Shown here: positions 1 to 9,135 of the stretch, piece after piece | Position numbering within the stretch: position 1 is the stretch's first letter | Layout: the number at the start of each line of letters is the position of its first letter | Origin: Prevotella sp. | Lineage (GTDB): Bacteria; Bacteroidota; Bacteroidia; Bacteroidales; Bacteroidaceae | DNA length: 39,572 bases | Assembly (NCBI GenBank): GCA_017618275.1 | Contig: JAFZUS010000111.1 | Location: 1 to 39,572 of the forward strand | Direction: 5' to 3' | Made by a program: the position numbers and the translations under genes | Notes under the pieces: generated by a model | What the model was told of the DNA's origin: nothing | The model's database searches: none | Seen by the model: the letters and a program-made list of their open reading frames with translations, nothing else

Positions 1-81
1 TACGCTGTTGTCGCCACTTAAAAATACTGCGACAATCTCGTCTCTTTTCTCCTTCGGAGTCCTTTGATACATTCTTTTCAT
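1..81 (-). mobile_element. Transposase N-terminus (insertion sequence, partial at window edge)
   Basis: Reading the minus strand from 81 gives 27 open codons that run off the window: M-K-R-M-Y-Q-R-T-P-K-E-K-R-D-E-I-V-A-V-F. A basic N-terminus followed by R-T-P-K-E-K-R-D-E-I-V and a short helix resembles the helix-turn-helix start of IS3/IS911-type OrfA transposases. The family assignment is inference from 27 residues. A second possible start lies at 72. Its 5' flank contains an inverted repeat, and the neighbouring regulator remnant starts abruptly just beyond, which fits an insertion-sequence end between about 116 and 142. Confidence 0.55.
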
Positions 82-88
82 AAGTTTA

Positions 89-115
89 ACACATTTATTA
101 AGTTCCTAAATGTGT
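89..115. repeat. 9-bp perfect inverted repeat in the transposase leader
   Basis: ACACATTTA (89-97) and TAAATGTGT (107-115) are exact reverse complements separated by 9 bases. The hairpin sits between the transposase start and the presumed insertion-sequence end, a position where such hairpins can limit read-through expression of the transposase. That role is inferred from position only. Confidence 0.45.
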
Positions 116-139
116 CAACCTATATCAGTATAAGACAAT

Positions 140-349
140 ATGACCGGCCTGCCCGTCAGTGAGTTCATCCGCAACATCCGCCTGGAGCAGGCCGTCAGAC
201 TTTTAAAGGAACAGAAGGTCAACGTCACACAGGTGGCCTATGCTGTCGGGTTCAGTTCCTTGGCGCATTTCTCAACCGTATTCAGGAAACAGTTTGGTGT
301 TTCACCTTCCGACTATATTGAGCAAAACACACCGTCAGAGACAAATTGA
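140..349 (+). pseudogene. AraC-type HTH remnant of a PUL regulator (probably a hybrid two-component system), 5'-truncated
   Basis: The 69 codons match only the C-terminal half of an AraC/XylS DNA-binding domain: the second helix-turn-helix with the signature V-A-Y-A-V-G-F-S-S-L-A-H-F-S-T-V-F-R-K-Q-F-G, then a short tail. Such a domain ends the hybrid two-component sensors that control PULs in Bacteroidota. There is an in-frame TAA at 131, only nine bases before the apparent ATG, and everything upstream belongs to the insertion-sequence end, so the sensor, receiver and first HTH are missing. The ATG at 140 probably began as an internal codon. It stands directly upstream of susC on the same strand, consistent with the lost regulator of this PUL. 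A fragment this short is unlikely to bind DNA normally. Confidence 0.75.
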
Positions 350-394
350 CAACGAAACGAAACATACGTGAAAGCCATGAGACACAAATGATAG

Positions 395-402
395 TAATTT
401 TG
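395..402 (+). promoter_or_regulatory. Candidate -7 element for susC
   Basis: TAATTTTG matches the Bacteroidota -7 consensus TAnnTTTG and lies 52 bases before the susC ATG. No clear TTTG -33 element is present at the usual distance, which is common for promoters that depend on an activator. The activator expected for this PUL appears truncated upstream. Confidence 0.5.
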
Positions 403-454
403 CGCCCAAAATTCTGAGCAAACAAAATTATTATTCACTAACAAAACCAAACGT

Positions 455-3400
455 ATGAGTTTCAAAGCAAAGAAAACAGCCCTCTGCGTCGGATTGTGCT
501 TCTTGGGCATGATCAGCGCACAGCAGGCTTCGGCAGTTACCGAATCAGTAACTTCCGTACAGCAAACGAAGCAGGCCACTGGTCATGTTGCAGACTCACA
601 GGGTCCGCTGATCGGTGCCACCGTCATGGAGAAAGGTACCAACAATGGCACCGTTACCGATTTTGATGGTAACTTCTCACTCAATGTCAAACCAGGTGCT
701 ACACTCGTCATCTCTTATGTAGGCTATCAGAGCATAGAGGTGAAGGCTGGTGACAATCTGCACGTGAATCTTAAGGAAGACGGTCACCTCGTCAACGAAG
801 TGGTGGTCATCGGTTACGGTACTCAGCGCCGTGAGGCTGTCACAGGTTCTGTGGCCAACGTCGGTGGTGAGAAACTGAATCAGATTGCAGCCACCAACGC
901 TGCTCAGGCCCTGCAGGGTCGTGTGGCCGGTGTGCTGATGACACAGACAGGTTCGAAGCCTGGTGACGAGATGCAGATCCGTATTCGTGGCCAGCGCTCA
1001 CTGAGTGCAAGTAACGACCCGCTGATCGTGCTCGACGGTATCCCCTTTATGGGCGTTCTTTCTGATATCAACCCTGCTGATATCAAGTCACTTGATATTT
1101 TGAAGGATGCCTCTGCCACTGCCATCTATGGTTCGCGTGGTGCCAATGGTGTGATTATCATTACCACCGTCAAGGGTAGTCAGGGCTCTCCTGCCAAGGT
1201 GAGTTATAACGGCTATGTCAGTTTCAAGAAGATTTTCAATAAGTATCCTATGATGGACGGTCCTACCTTTACGAAGTTCCGTCAGTATGCCGGTAAGTAC
1301 CAGAACTCTCTTGATGAGAGTGATAACACCAATACCGACTGGCAGGATCTGTACTATCAGACAGGTGTCAGCCACAACCACGATGTCAGTGTCGCTGGTG
1401 GTACCAATGGTGGTAGTTACAGTTTCGGTGCTGGTTACTATCACGATGAGTCGGTTGTTCCTACCGAGGGTTACGATCGTATCTCAGTACGTGGTAACTT
1501 TGACCAGAAGGTGGGCAATTGGTTCCGTTTCGGTCTGAGCACAAACAACAGTTATCGCAAGACCCAGGGTGTTAACAATATGTATAACATCCTGAGCACG
1601 ACTCCTCTGGCAAGTCCATACGATGAGAACGGCAACCTGAAGCGTTACAACGCTCTTCCCGCTGATGACCAGGTGGTTGTCACCAAGGAGACCGTTGAGC
1701 GCGACAAGGATGTTTGGCTGAGCGAGAACAAGGGTATCGGTTCTTACAACACGCTCTTCGCAGAGTTAAAGTGTCCGTGGATTGAGGGTCTGAGTTATCG
1801 TGTCAACGTCGGTCTGAACTTCCGTTCTTCTAAGAGTGGCAGTTTTACTGGTACAGGTATCAATAATAAGGATGCCAATGCTGTCAACAGCGGTTCCGTT
1901 TACGAGAATCAGACCAGTAACTGGGCTGTTGAGAACCTGCTTACCTATGATCGCGCCTTTGGCAAGCACAATATTAACTTAGTAGGCATGTACTCTGCCG
2001 AGCAGACCACATACGAACAGACTGGTGGCTCTGCACAGGGTATTCCCGCCGACTACTTCCAGTACTATGCACTCGATAAGGCTACTGGTCAGGCAAATCT
2101 CGTTGGTTATAACTACTGGCAGAGCGGCCTGATCTCTTGGATGGGACGTGCCATGTATTCTTATGATAATAAGTATATGCTCTCTGTTGCCCTCCGTTCT
2201 GATGCTTCTTCACGTCTGGCCGAAGGTCACAAGTGGCACACCTACCCCGCTGTTAGTGCTGGTTGGAACATTGCCCGTGAAGCCTTCATGGAGGACGTGA
2301 AGTGGGTTGACAACCTGAAACTGCGTGTAGGTTACGGTGAGACCTCTAACCAAAGTATCAGTCCTTACTCTACTCTCGGTGGACTGGCTATCCGTAACTA
2401 CAATTTCGGTAACGGTACCAACTATATGGCTGGTTACTATGTGAACGCACTGCCTAACCCCGAACTGGGCTGGGAATATTCAAAGACTTGGAACTTCGGT
2501 CTCGACTTCTCGCTGTTTAGCGGTCGTCTCTATGGATCATTAGAATACTATATCCAAAAGACTAACGACATCCTGCTCGATGTTTCTCTGCCTTCTACCT
2601 CTGGTGTAAGCAGTTATACTGGTAACATTGGTAATACAGAGAACAAGGGTTGGGAACTTACCTTGAACGGCATCATCATCGACAATAAGAACGGATGGAA
2701 CTGGGAGGCTGGTATCAATCTCTATCAGAACCGCAACAAATTGACCAAGTTGACTGGTGCTGTTGATGAGAATGGTAACCCCGTGCCTGATAAGGCTAAC
2801 CGCTGGTTCGTTGGCGAGCCTATTGACGTGATCTATGATTATGAATATGATGGTCTTTGGAATGAGGAGGATGTCTATGAAGTGACATTGGCCGATGGAA
2901 CCAAGACCACGAACTTTGCTATTCTCGAGCCCGGTGGGAACCTCGGTATGATCAAGGTAAAGTATAATGATGACGTGCTCGATGCCAACGGTGTGCCCAC
3001 ACGTGCCATCGGTGACGATGACCGCCGCGTACAGAGCATGGAGCCAGACCTGATTGGTGGTTTCCATACGACGGTTGGCTATAAGGGCTTCGACCTGAAT
3101 GTGATCGGTGCGTTCCAGATTGGTGGTAAACTGATCTCTGCCATTCACTCTTCTAACGGTTACCTGAACATGCTGACAGGTCGTCGTAACAATATCGACA
3201 TTGACTACTGGACGGAACAGAACACGGGCGCCAAGTATCCTCGTCCCGGTGGTATCCAGAGCGGTGATAACCCCAAGTACGGCTCTACCCTCGGCTACTT
3301 CAACGCCGGTTACCTGAAGATCCGTGCCATCACTCTTGGCTACAACTTCGACAACCTGAAGGCCATCAAGGATCTCGGCATCAGCCGTCTGCGCCTCTAT

Positions 3401-3598
3401 GCTACGGTTCAGAACCCGTTCGTACTCTTCTCGCCATTCAACAACGAGAGCGGACTTGATCCAGAAACCAACTCTTGGGCCAACCAGAACACGGCTGTTG
3501 CCGTGGATGGTTATACCGGCAAGCATAAGATGCCAATCGTAGGTTACAATACACCTGCTACCCGCAACTTCATCTTCGGATTAAACGTCACATTCTAA
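455..3598 (+). CDS. susC: SusC-like TonB-dependent outer-membrane transporter
   Basis: This 1047-residue protein imports oligosaccharides across the outer membrane using TonB energy, with the SusD partner encoded next as its lid. A signal peptide covers roughly residues 1-27 (ending in Q-A-S-A). Next comes a carboxypeptidase-regulatory-like beta domain (about 38-105, with G-A-T-V and S-Y-V-G-Y-Q-S motifs). The plug follows from about residue 113 and opens with the SusC signature N-E-V-V-V-I-G-Y-G-T-Q. The remainder is a long beta-barrel ending in N-F-I-F-G-L-N-V-T-F, with the terminal aromatic typical of barrel proteins. Length is normal for the family. With GH115, GH51 and an esterase downstream, the likely cargo is decorated xylo-oligosaccharide; the exact substrate is inferred. 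Confidence 0.95.
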   Translation: MSFKAKKTALCVGLCFLGMISAQQASAVTESVTSVQQTKQATGHVADSQGPLIGATVMEKGTNNGTVTDFDGNFSLNVKPGATLVISYVGYQSIEVKAGDNLHVNLKEDGHLVNEVVVIGYGTQRREAVTGSVANVGGEKLNQIAATNAAQALQGRVAGVLMTQTGSKPGDEMQIRIRGQRSLSASNDPLIVLDGIPFMGVLSDINPADIKSLDILKDASATAIYGSRGANGVIIITTVKGSQGSPAKVSYNGYVSFKKIFNKYPMMDGPTFTKFRQYAGKYQNSLDESDNTNTDWQDLYYQTGVSHNHDVSVAGGTNGGSYSFGAGYYHDESVVPTEGYDRISVRGNFDQKVGNWFRFGLSTNNSYRKTQGVNNMYNILSTTPLASPYDENGNLKRYNALPADDQVVVTKETVERDKDVWLSENKGIGSYNTLFAELKCPWIEGLSYRVNVGLNFRSSKSGSFTGTGINNKDANAVNSGSVYENQTSNWAVENLLTYDRAFGKHNINLVGMYSAEQTTYEQTGGSAQGIPADYFQYYALDKATGQANLVGYNYWQSGLISWMGRAMYSYDNKYMLSVALRSDASSRLAEGHKWHTYPAVSAGWNIAREAFMEDVKWVDNLKLRVGYGETSNQSISPYSTLGGLAIRNYNFGNGTNYMAGYYVNALPNPELGWEYSKTWNFGLDFSLFSGRLYGSLEYYIQKTNDILLDVSLPSTSGVSSYTGNIGNTENKGWELTLNGIIIDNKNGWNWEAGINLYQNRNKLTKLTGAVDENGNPVPDKANRWFVGEPIDVIYDYEYDGLWNEEDVYEVTLADGTKTTNFAILEPGGNLGMIKVKYNDDVLDANGVPTRAIGDDDRRVQSMEPDLIGGFHTTVGYKGFDLNVIGAFQIGGKLISAIHSSNGYLNMLTGRRNNIDIDYWTEQNTGAKYPRPGGIQSGDNPKYGSTLGYFNAGYLKIRAITLGYNFDNLKAIKDLGISRLRLYATVQNPFVLFSPFNNESGLDPETNSWANQNTAVAVDGYTGKHKMPIVGYNTPATRNFIFGLNVTF

Positions 3599-3626
3599 TT
3601 AAGAATTAAGAGTTAAGAATTAAGAA
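3599..3626 (+). repeat. Four tandem 7-bp units in the susC-susD gap
   Basis: TTAAGAA, TTAAGAG, TTAAGAA, TTAAGAA follow each other exactly, starting right after the susC stop codon. Together with 11 further bases they form the whole susC-susD spacer. Other heptad runs occur at 14931-14965 and 18534-18575. Confidence 0.85.
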
Positions 3627-3637
3627 AAATAAGCGTT

Positions 3638-5584
3638 ATGAAAACGAAAAGTATCAAATATATTCTTGCTGCGGGTCTCGTTTGCTGTGGTTTGTCCACA
3701 AACCTGACATCCTGTGATGTGCTCGACGAGCAGCCGCGCAGCCAGTTCGACCCGACATTCTTCAATACGAAGGCGGGTATCGAGGGCGGTCTGACATCGC
3801 TCTATGCGCACTTGCGCTATTTCTATGGCAACGGTTATTGGCTGAATGCCTGTGAAACAGGTACTGATGAGTACACCTACGCACAGTCGGCCGACGGCAA
3901 CTTCAAGGATGCTGACCTCAGCGGTGTTGGTCAGATGTCGCCATCAAACAGTATTGCTGGTGGATGCTGGGGAACAGCATTCGCTAATATCAACACTGCC
4001 AGCGGCATTATCGAGAACGGCGCTTCTGCAGGCATCGATGCTGCTCTGCTTGCTGAGGCCTACTTCTTCCGCGCTTTCGACTACTTCATCTTGGTGCAGT
4101 ACTATGGTGGTGTGCCCCTTGATCTGGGTGCCGGCGAACTGAAGTTCAATACCTCTACCGTTCGTACCTCTGTCCGTAACACGGTTCCCGAGGTTTATGC
4201 CGCTATCTTCAGCGATCTGGAGAAGGCCGTGGCCGACCTGCCTGAGACCCCACGTCTCACAGGTACCGTTACCAAGAACGTAGCCCGTCTGTATCTCTCT
4301 AAGGCTTATCTGACCTATGCATGGTGGTTGGAGAATCCCAACAACATTCCTACGTATCCTGAGTGCACACGTAATTCCGGTGAGGCTCAGAGTTATTTCC
4401 AGAAGGCTTACGACACCGCTAAGCAGGCCATCAATAATCCTGGTCCGTACGCCCTGCAGCCCACATTCTATGATGTGAATGTAGCCACCAACGACCGCAA
4501 CTCGGAGATCATGCTCTATGCTGATCACGACGAGGACGAGAAATTTGGTAACGGTGGTACCGGTTATGGCTGGGGTAGCGGTGGCTCTCCTGAGAACTTC
4601 GCTTACTGGATGGAGACCTGGAACTACACCGAAATGATTGCCAAGGATCCTGAAGGAAACAATATCAACCCCGTTCAGCGTGAGGCTGTTCAGGGCCTCG
4701 GACGTCCCTGGACCCGTATGGCTCCTGTCGCCGATGCCTTTATGGCTGGTGGTGTGTGGGAAGATGCCGTCAAGGCTATCGACTCCCGTTACGATGCAAC
4801 CTTCACTCTGAGTTACTTCACCAACTGGGACAAGTCTGGTGGTTCAGCCGCTTATGTTGCTGGTGCCAACGGTTCACAGATCAAGCCGGGCGAGAGTTAC
4901 TTCAGTTGGGTTCCCGAGAGCGAGGACAGCAAGATTAACTACACTGGTGCCGACGGTAAACTTGGCTTCGGAGAGATGCCCGGACATGATGATTTCGTTG
5001 TAGCCGTCAACCACATCAGCCGTAAGAAGTACCCCTGCAACTGGAAGATCGGTATCTATCGTACCGACAATGCTGGTGGCCTTGGTTCAAAGGTGAACGG
5101 TGGTAGTCCCCGTCCTTGGAGTATAGCCAAGTTCTCTGAGTTCTATCTGATCGCCGCTGAGGCTGCTGTGAAACTCAACAACAATGCTGAGGCTGTGAAG
5201 ATGGTCAACGTGCTCCGTGAGCGTGCCGGTAAGCAGACCTATTGCGTGAATGCCCGTGCACCCTTCACTGCCGACCACAGTGCTGAGATGCTGGCTGCTA
5301 CACCTGCCACCATCACCATCGACTTCATCCTCGATGAGCGTAGTCGTGAGTTCTGGGGTGAGGGATACCGTTGGTTCGACCTCGTTCGTACCCAGAAGTG
5401 GGCAGAGCGTTCTGCCGTCTATCATATTGCCGGTTCTGGCTATACCGACATGGAACTTCAGGAGTTCCGTCGTGACATTCCCGCTGGTTACTACCTCCGT
5501 CCGATTCCCCAGGGTCAACTCGACGGTATGATGATGTCAAAAGAAGAAATAGCAGCCTATCAAAATCCTGCATACAGAAATTAA
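3638..5584 (+). CDS. susD: SusD/RagB-like surface glycan-binding lipoprotein
   Basis: This 648-residue lipoprotein binds glycan at the cell surface and caps the SusC barrel. The signal peptide ends in the lipobox L-T-S-C (Cys at about residue 26), so the protein is lipid-anchored. The N-terminal SusD-like region carries the helical TPR-type segments (A-Y-F-F-R-A-F-D-Y-F-I-L-V-Q-Y-Y-G-G-V-P-L) that pack against SusC. The C-terminal RagB/SusD half contains F-Y-L-I-A-A-E-A-A and the family-typical D-E-R-S-R-E-F-W-G-E-G-Y-R-W-F-D-L-V-R motif. The length is slightly above the common 500-600. It is co-transcribed with susC across a 39-base repeat-filled gap and followed by a terminator. Confidence 0.95.
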   Translation: MKTKSIKYILAAGLVCCGLSTNLTSCDVLDEQPRSQFDPTFFNTKAGIEGGLTSLYAHLRYFYGNGYWLNACETGTDEYTYAQSADGNFKDADLSGVGQMSPSNSIAGGCWGTAFANINTASGIIENGASAGIDAALLAEAYFFRAFDYFILVQYYGGVPLDLGAGELKFNTSTVRTSVRNTVPEVYAAIFSDLEKAVADLPETPRLTGTVTKNVARLYLSKAYLTYAWWLENPNNIPTYPECTRNSGEAQSYFQKAYDTAKQAINNPGPYALQPTFYDVNVATNDRNSEIMLYADHDEDEKFGNGGTGYGWGSGGSPENFAYWMETWNYTEMIAKDPEGNNINPVQREAVQGLGRPWTRMAPVADAFMAGGVWEDAVKAIDSRYDATFTLSYFTNWDKSGGSAAYVAGANGSQIKPGESYFSWVPESEDSKINYTGADGKLGFGEMPGHDDFVVAVNHISRKKYPCNWKIGIYRTDNAGGLGSKVNGGSPRPWSIAKFSEFYLIAAEAAVKLNNNAEAVKMVNVLRERAGKQTYCVNARAPFTADHSAEMLAATPATITIDFILDERSREFWGEGYRWFDLVRTQKWAERSAVYHIAGSGYTDMELQEFRRDIPAGYYLRPIPQGQLDGMMMSKEEIAAYQNPAYRN

Positions 5585-5606
5585 TTAGTTAGATAATCTC
5601 TCTTAG

Positions 5607-5645
5607 TGCCAGTCACGTTTCCTTAATTGTGGCTGGCATTTTTTG
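5607..5645 (+). terminator. Rho-independent terminator after susD
   Basis: TGCCAGTCAC pairs with GTGGCTGGCA (one G-T wobble) across a short AT-rich loop and is followed by a run of T. It separates the abundantly needed SusC/SusD transcript from the enzyme genes, which have their own -7 element downstream. Confidence 0.8.
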
Positions 5646-5709
5646 TTGAAATGAAACAAAAGCGAAAAATTTTGTAACAAGAATAGAGGCTATTCTAATT
5701 GTTTTTTCG

Positions 5710-5717
5710 TAATTTTG
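5710..5717 (+). promoter_or_regulatory. Candidate -7 element for the enzyme operon
   Basis: TAATTTTG fits TAnnTTTG and is identical to the element before susC. It lies 25 bases upstream of the GH115 start. No good -33 element is visible, which again suggests activator dependence and possible co-regulation with susC. Confidence 0.5.
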
Positions 5718-5742
5718 CCGCAGAATAATAGTAATCCCTTTT

Positions 5743-8217
5743 ATGAAAAAATCGTTGATTATCTCCATTTCAATGCTGTTGGCGCTGACAATGCAGGCCG
5801 CAGAGCAGTTCGTCGTTTTCCAGGCTCAGTCTGATGTGATTTCCCTGCAAAATGCCAGTATCTCCTTCGATTCCCAGGAACATAGTTGTGTGCAGCGGGC
5901 CGTTGCGAACCTCCAACAGGACTTTCAACGCGTCACCGGGAAATCCGAATTATCCGGAACTTCCGGGAAATCCATTCTCATCGGCACCGTAGGCTGTAAC
6001 AAGCAGATCGACCAATGGGTGAAGAAAGGAGAACTCCGCGACCTGAAGGGTAAGACGGAGAAGTACATCATCAAGACCATCGGCGATCAACTCGTCATTG
6101 CGGGTAGCGACAAGCGTGGAACCGTCTTCGGCATCTATGAGTTGTCTAAGCAGATGGGTGTCTCTCCCTGGTACTACTGGGCCGACGTGCCTGTAGAGAA
6201 GCACGACGCTATATATATAAAGAAAGGTGAATATACCGACGGTGAGCCTGCTGTGCGCTATCGTGGTCTTTTCCTCAACGACGAGGCGCCTTGCCTCACG
6301 ACTTGGGTGAAGAATACCTTTGGCACCGACTATGGTGACCACCGTTTCTATGAGAAAGTCTTTGAACTCATCCTCCGTCTGAAAGGTAACTTCCTCTGGC
6401 CCGCCATGTGGGGCTGGGCCTTCTATGCCGACGATCCAGAGAACGGCAAACTGGCCGACCAGATGGGGGTCATCATCGGTACCTCCCATCATGAGCCGAT
6501 GGCGCGTAACCATCAGGAATATGCGCGCCGTCGTCAGGAGTGGGGCGCCTGGAACTACCAGACCAACAAGGAAAATCTCGACCGTTTCTTCCGTGAGGGT
6601 ATCGAACGGATGAAGGGTACCGACGATATTGTGACCATCGGTATGCGTGGTGACGGCGATGAGGCGATGAGTGAGAGTGCAGACACCAAACTGCTGGAAA
6701 ATATCATCGCCAACCAGCGTAGGATTATCAAGGAGGTGACGGGCAAGCCCGCTGAGAAGACTACCCAGGTGTGGGCACTGTATAAAGAGGTGCAGGACTA
6801 TTACGATGCCGGCCTTCGTGTGCCTGACGACGTGATGATTCTGATCAGCGACGACAACTGGGGCGACATCCGTCGTGTGCCCACTGCTGCCGAGCGCAGT
6901 CGCAAGGGTGGGTGGGGTATCTACTACCATGTGGATTACGTGGGTGCGCCCCGTAATACGAAATGGCTCAACGTCACCCAGACGCAGCAGATGTTCGAAC
7001 AGTTGTCGCTGGCTTATGATTTCGGCATCGAGCGCATGTGGATTCTCAATGTCGGTGATCTGAAACCGATGGAGTATCCCATCACCCTGTTCATGGACAT
7101 GGCCTGGAGTCCGAAGGAATATACCGTCCAGACCGTCAAAGATCATACGCGTAAATTTTACGGTTCTGTGTTTAGCGATGCCATCGCTGAAGAAGCCACA
7201 GACATCTACAATCGCAACTGCCAATATATGGCCCGTGTCACCCCTGAGATGCTCGACGCCCGTACCTATAACGTTGAGACGGGTGAATGGAAACAGGTGG
7301 CCGACGACTATCAACGTCTGGAACTGCGTGCGCTGCGTCTCTTCGAGAAGGTCCCTGCCGAGGCCCGCGACTTCTATCGTCAACTTATCCTCTTCCCTGT
7401 GCAGGCGATGGCCAACCTTTACGACATGTACTATGCTCAGGCCATGAACCAGTATATGGCCGCCAACAAGAACCCCGATGCCAACGTGTGGGCCGACAGG
7501 GTGAAGGACTGTTTCCGTCGCGACTCGTTGCTCTGTGCGGCTTATAACACCGATATCGCAGGTGGCAAGTGGAAGGGTATGATGATCCAAAAGCATATCG
7601 GTTACCGTTCGTGGAACGATAATTTCCGTGCGGATATGTTGCCGCGTACCACTGCTGTTGCCGATAGTACGGCAGGCGGTTATACCTTTACCCCCAGCAA
7701 TGGCTATGTGGCGATGGAGGCAGAACATTACTTTAGTGCCAAGGCCGTTGAGGGTACTCAGTGGACGGTCTATCCCTACTACGGTCGCACCCGCAGTGCC
7801 GTTGCCTTGACACCCTATACGAAACCTGTCGGCGACGCTTCACTGACCTATAGGCTGACGTTGCCTGGTGATGTGAAGTCCGTGAAAGTTCATGTTGTGG
7901 TGAAATCTACGCTTGATTTCCTCAACGTCGGTGGTTTCGAATATGCCGTCAGCCTCGACGGAGGGGAACCGCAGGTGGTCAACTTCAACAAGACACTTGT
8001 CGACCGTCAGCCCTATATGTACTCGGAATACTATCCGGCCGTTGCCAGTCGCGTGGTGGAGAAAGTGGTGGAGTTGCCAGTCGGCGAAGGCTCTGACCAC
8101 GAGTTGACGTTGCAGCCTAAGCATCCTGGTATCGTCTTTGAGAAGATTGTCGTTGACTGTGGCGGCTACAAACCCTCGTATCTCTATATGGATGAGTCGC
8201 CCTGTACCCGCAAATAA
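5743..8217 (+). CDS. GH115 family alpha-glucuronidase (xylan alpha-1,2-glucuronidase)
   Basis: The 824-residue secreted enzyme is expected to remove glucuronic acid or 4-O-methyl-glucuronic acid from xylan, including internal substituents. A signal peptide covers about residues 1-19 (ending M-Q-A). The N-terminal region resembles the glycosidase domain-2-like fold often seen before such catalytic domains (I-A-G-S-D-K-R-G-T-V-F-G-I-Y-E-L-S). The core carries strong GH115 signatures: N-F-L-W-P-A-M-W, G-T-S-H-H-E-P-M-A-R-N and G-M-R-G-D-G-D-E-A-M-S. The C-terminal part (from about residue 650) is the beta-rich extension with G-Y-V-A-M-E-A-E-H-Y. Length is normal. It is first in a tight operon with the next three genes (gaps of 18, 45 and 27 bases), all xylan side-chain functions or their partners. 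Confidence 0.9.
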   Translation: MKKSLIISISMLLALTMQAAEQFVVFQAQSDVISLQNASISFDSQEHSCVQRAVANLQQDFQRVTGKSELSGTSGKSILIGTVGCNKQIDQWVKKGELRDLKGKTEKYIIKTIGDQLVIAGSDKRGTVFGIYELSKQMGVSPWYYWADVPVEKHDAIYIKKGEYTDGEPAVRYRGLFLNDEAPCLTTWVKNTFGTDYGDHRFYEKVFELILRLKGNFLWPAMWGWAFYADDPENGKLADQMGVIIGTSHHEPMARNHQEYARRRQEWGAWNYQTNKENLDRFFREGIERMKGTDDIVTIGMRGDGDEAMSESADTKLLENIIANQRRIIKEVTGKPAEKTTQVWALYKEVQDYYDAGLRVPDDVMILISDDNWGDIRRVPTAAERSRKGGWGIYYHVDYVGAPRNTKWLNVTQTQQMFEQLSLAYDFGIERMWILNVGDLKPMEYPITLFMDMAWSPKEYTVQTVKDHTRKFYGSVFSDAIAEEATDIYNRNCQYMARVTPEMLDARTYNVETGEWKQVADDYQRLELRALRLFEKVPAEARDFYRQLILFPVQAMANLYDMYYAQAMNQYMAANKNPDANVWADRVKDCFRRDSLLCAAYNTDIAGGKWKGMMIQKHIGYRSWNDNFRADMLPRTTAVADSTAGGYTFTPSNGYVAMEAEHYFSAKAVEGTQWTVYPYYGRTRSAVALTPYTKPVGDASLTYRLTLPGDVKSVKVHVVVKSTLDFLNVGGFEYAVSLDGGEPQVVNFNKTLVDRQPYMYSEYYPAVASRVVEKVVELPVGEGSDHELTLQPKHPGIVFEKIVVDCGGYKPSYLYMDESPCTRK

Positions 8218-8235
8218 CCAATAGTCGTAGAGAAG

Positions 8236-9090
8236 ATGAAGAAAGCCTATAGAACAATACTAATAGCCATACTGTCTGTGTTGACTTCCGGTGTGTCGGC
8301 ACAGACAAGAGTAGAGGGAGACAAGACGCTTCCAACGGACTCCCTGCATCTCGACGGGGACGTACAGAAGGTCGACTCGCTTTTGACAGAGCGTGACTCC
8401 CTGCAATTATTCAGGCCTGTTATGCCTGCGAATGAGGCCGATGCAGCAACCAGGCTCGACGTGGACCCCAGCCTCCTTGACTACCGTCGGGGCAGTTGGG
8501 AAGTGAACTCGATACAGGGTGGTAAGTTGTTTACTCCGTGGCATGGATCGGCAATTGTCGTTAGCGGAGATGCTCAATCTATGCCAGGCCTGCTCGACCG
8601 TGAGTCAGGTGCCCTAACGTTTTATCAGGATATCGGACGATGGAGTTTCTCCGCCTCTGCACTCGCCGACAAGTACCGTTTCATTGGAATGGGATTCCTG
8701 CAGACGCGCTATGGTGTAGGCGGTACGGTGGGCTATCAGGTGAGTGATGCTCTCTCGCTTCATGCCTTCGGCTATTATTATGGTAATTCGTTGATGATAA
8801 GCCCTGCGGTGAATCCCTATCTGGCTACCACCACCTACGGTGGCTACGCAGACTTCAAAATCCACAAGAACTTCGGTGTGGATGCCGGTGTCAGACGCTA
8901 TCTGGATCCCATGACGGGCAAATGGGTGACGGACCCTATTGTCAGTCCCTATATCAAGTTCAACAACGGCCAGAAGTTCGGCTTCGACTTCGGCCATATG
9001 CTGAAAGGACTCATCTGGGGGCATGAGGACAATAAGATGCCACGCGGTCCCGTTCGCATGCCGCCTTCCGCCCAGCCCCAACGCCGTTAA
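8236..9090 (+). CDS. Secreted/outer-membrane protein of unknown function, PUL-associated
   Basis: The 284-residue protein starts with a signal peptide (about 1-22, ending V-S-A). A linker rich in D and S follows. From about residue 80 it reads as alternating aromatic and glycine-rich strands (for example Y-G-V-G-G-T-V-G-Y-Q-V and H-A-F-G-Y-Y-Y-G-N-S), and it closes with a Pro/Arg-rich tail. This pattern suggests a small outer-membrane beta-barrel or surface beta-sheet protein. I do not recognise a named family. Similar short proteins occur as unknowns in Prevotella xylan loci (from memory, not checked). Its place between GH115 and GH51 suggests a role in presenting the substrate or an envelope function. 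Confidence 0.6.
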   Translation: MKKAYRTILIAILSVLTSGVSAQTRVEGDKTLPTDSLHLDGDVQKVDSLLTERDSLQLFRPVMPANEADAATRLDVDPSLLDYRRGSWEVNSIQGGKLFTPWHGSAIVVSGDAQSMPGLLDRESGALTFYQDIGRWSFSASALADKYRFIGMGFLQTRYGVGGTVGYQVSDALSLHAFGYYYGNSLMISPAVNPYLATTTYGGYADFKIHKNFGVDAGVRRYLDPMTGKWVTDPIVSPYIKFNNGQKFGFDFGHMLKGLIWGHEDNKMPRGPVRMPPSAQPQRR

Positions 9091-9135
9091 TGCCCAACTG
9101 AGCCGTTCAAATCAGAATCACTAAAAAAAGAAATA

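Noticed and set aside
2540-3526. 328-codon minus-strand frame inside susC
   Set aside because: Antisense shadow of a conserved barrel-coding region; no recognisable domain.
5950-7728. 592-codon open frame on the minus strand within the GH115 gene
   Set aside because: It is fully antisense to a strongly supported enzyme, has a His/Thr/Val-rich composition typical of antisense frames in this codon usage, and shows no motif or start context.
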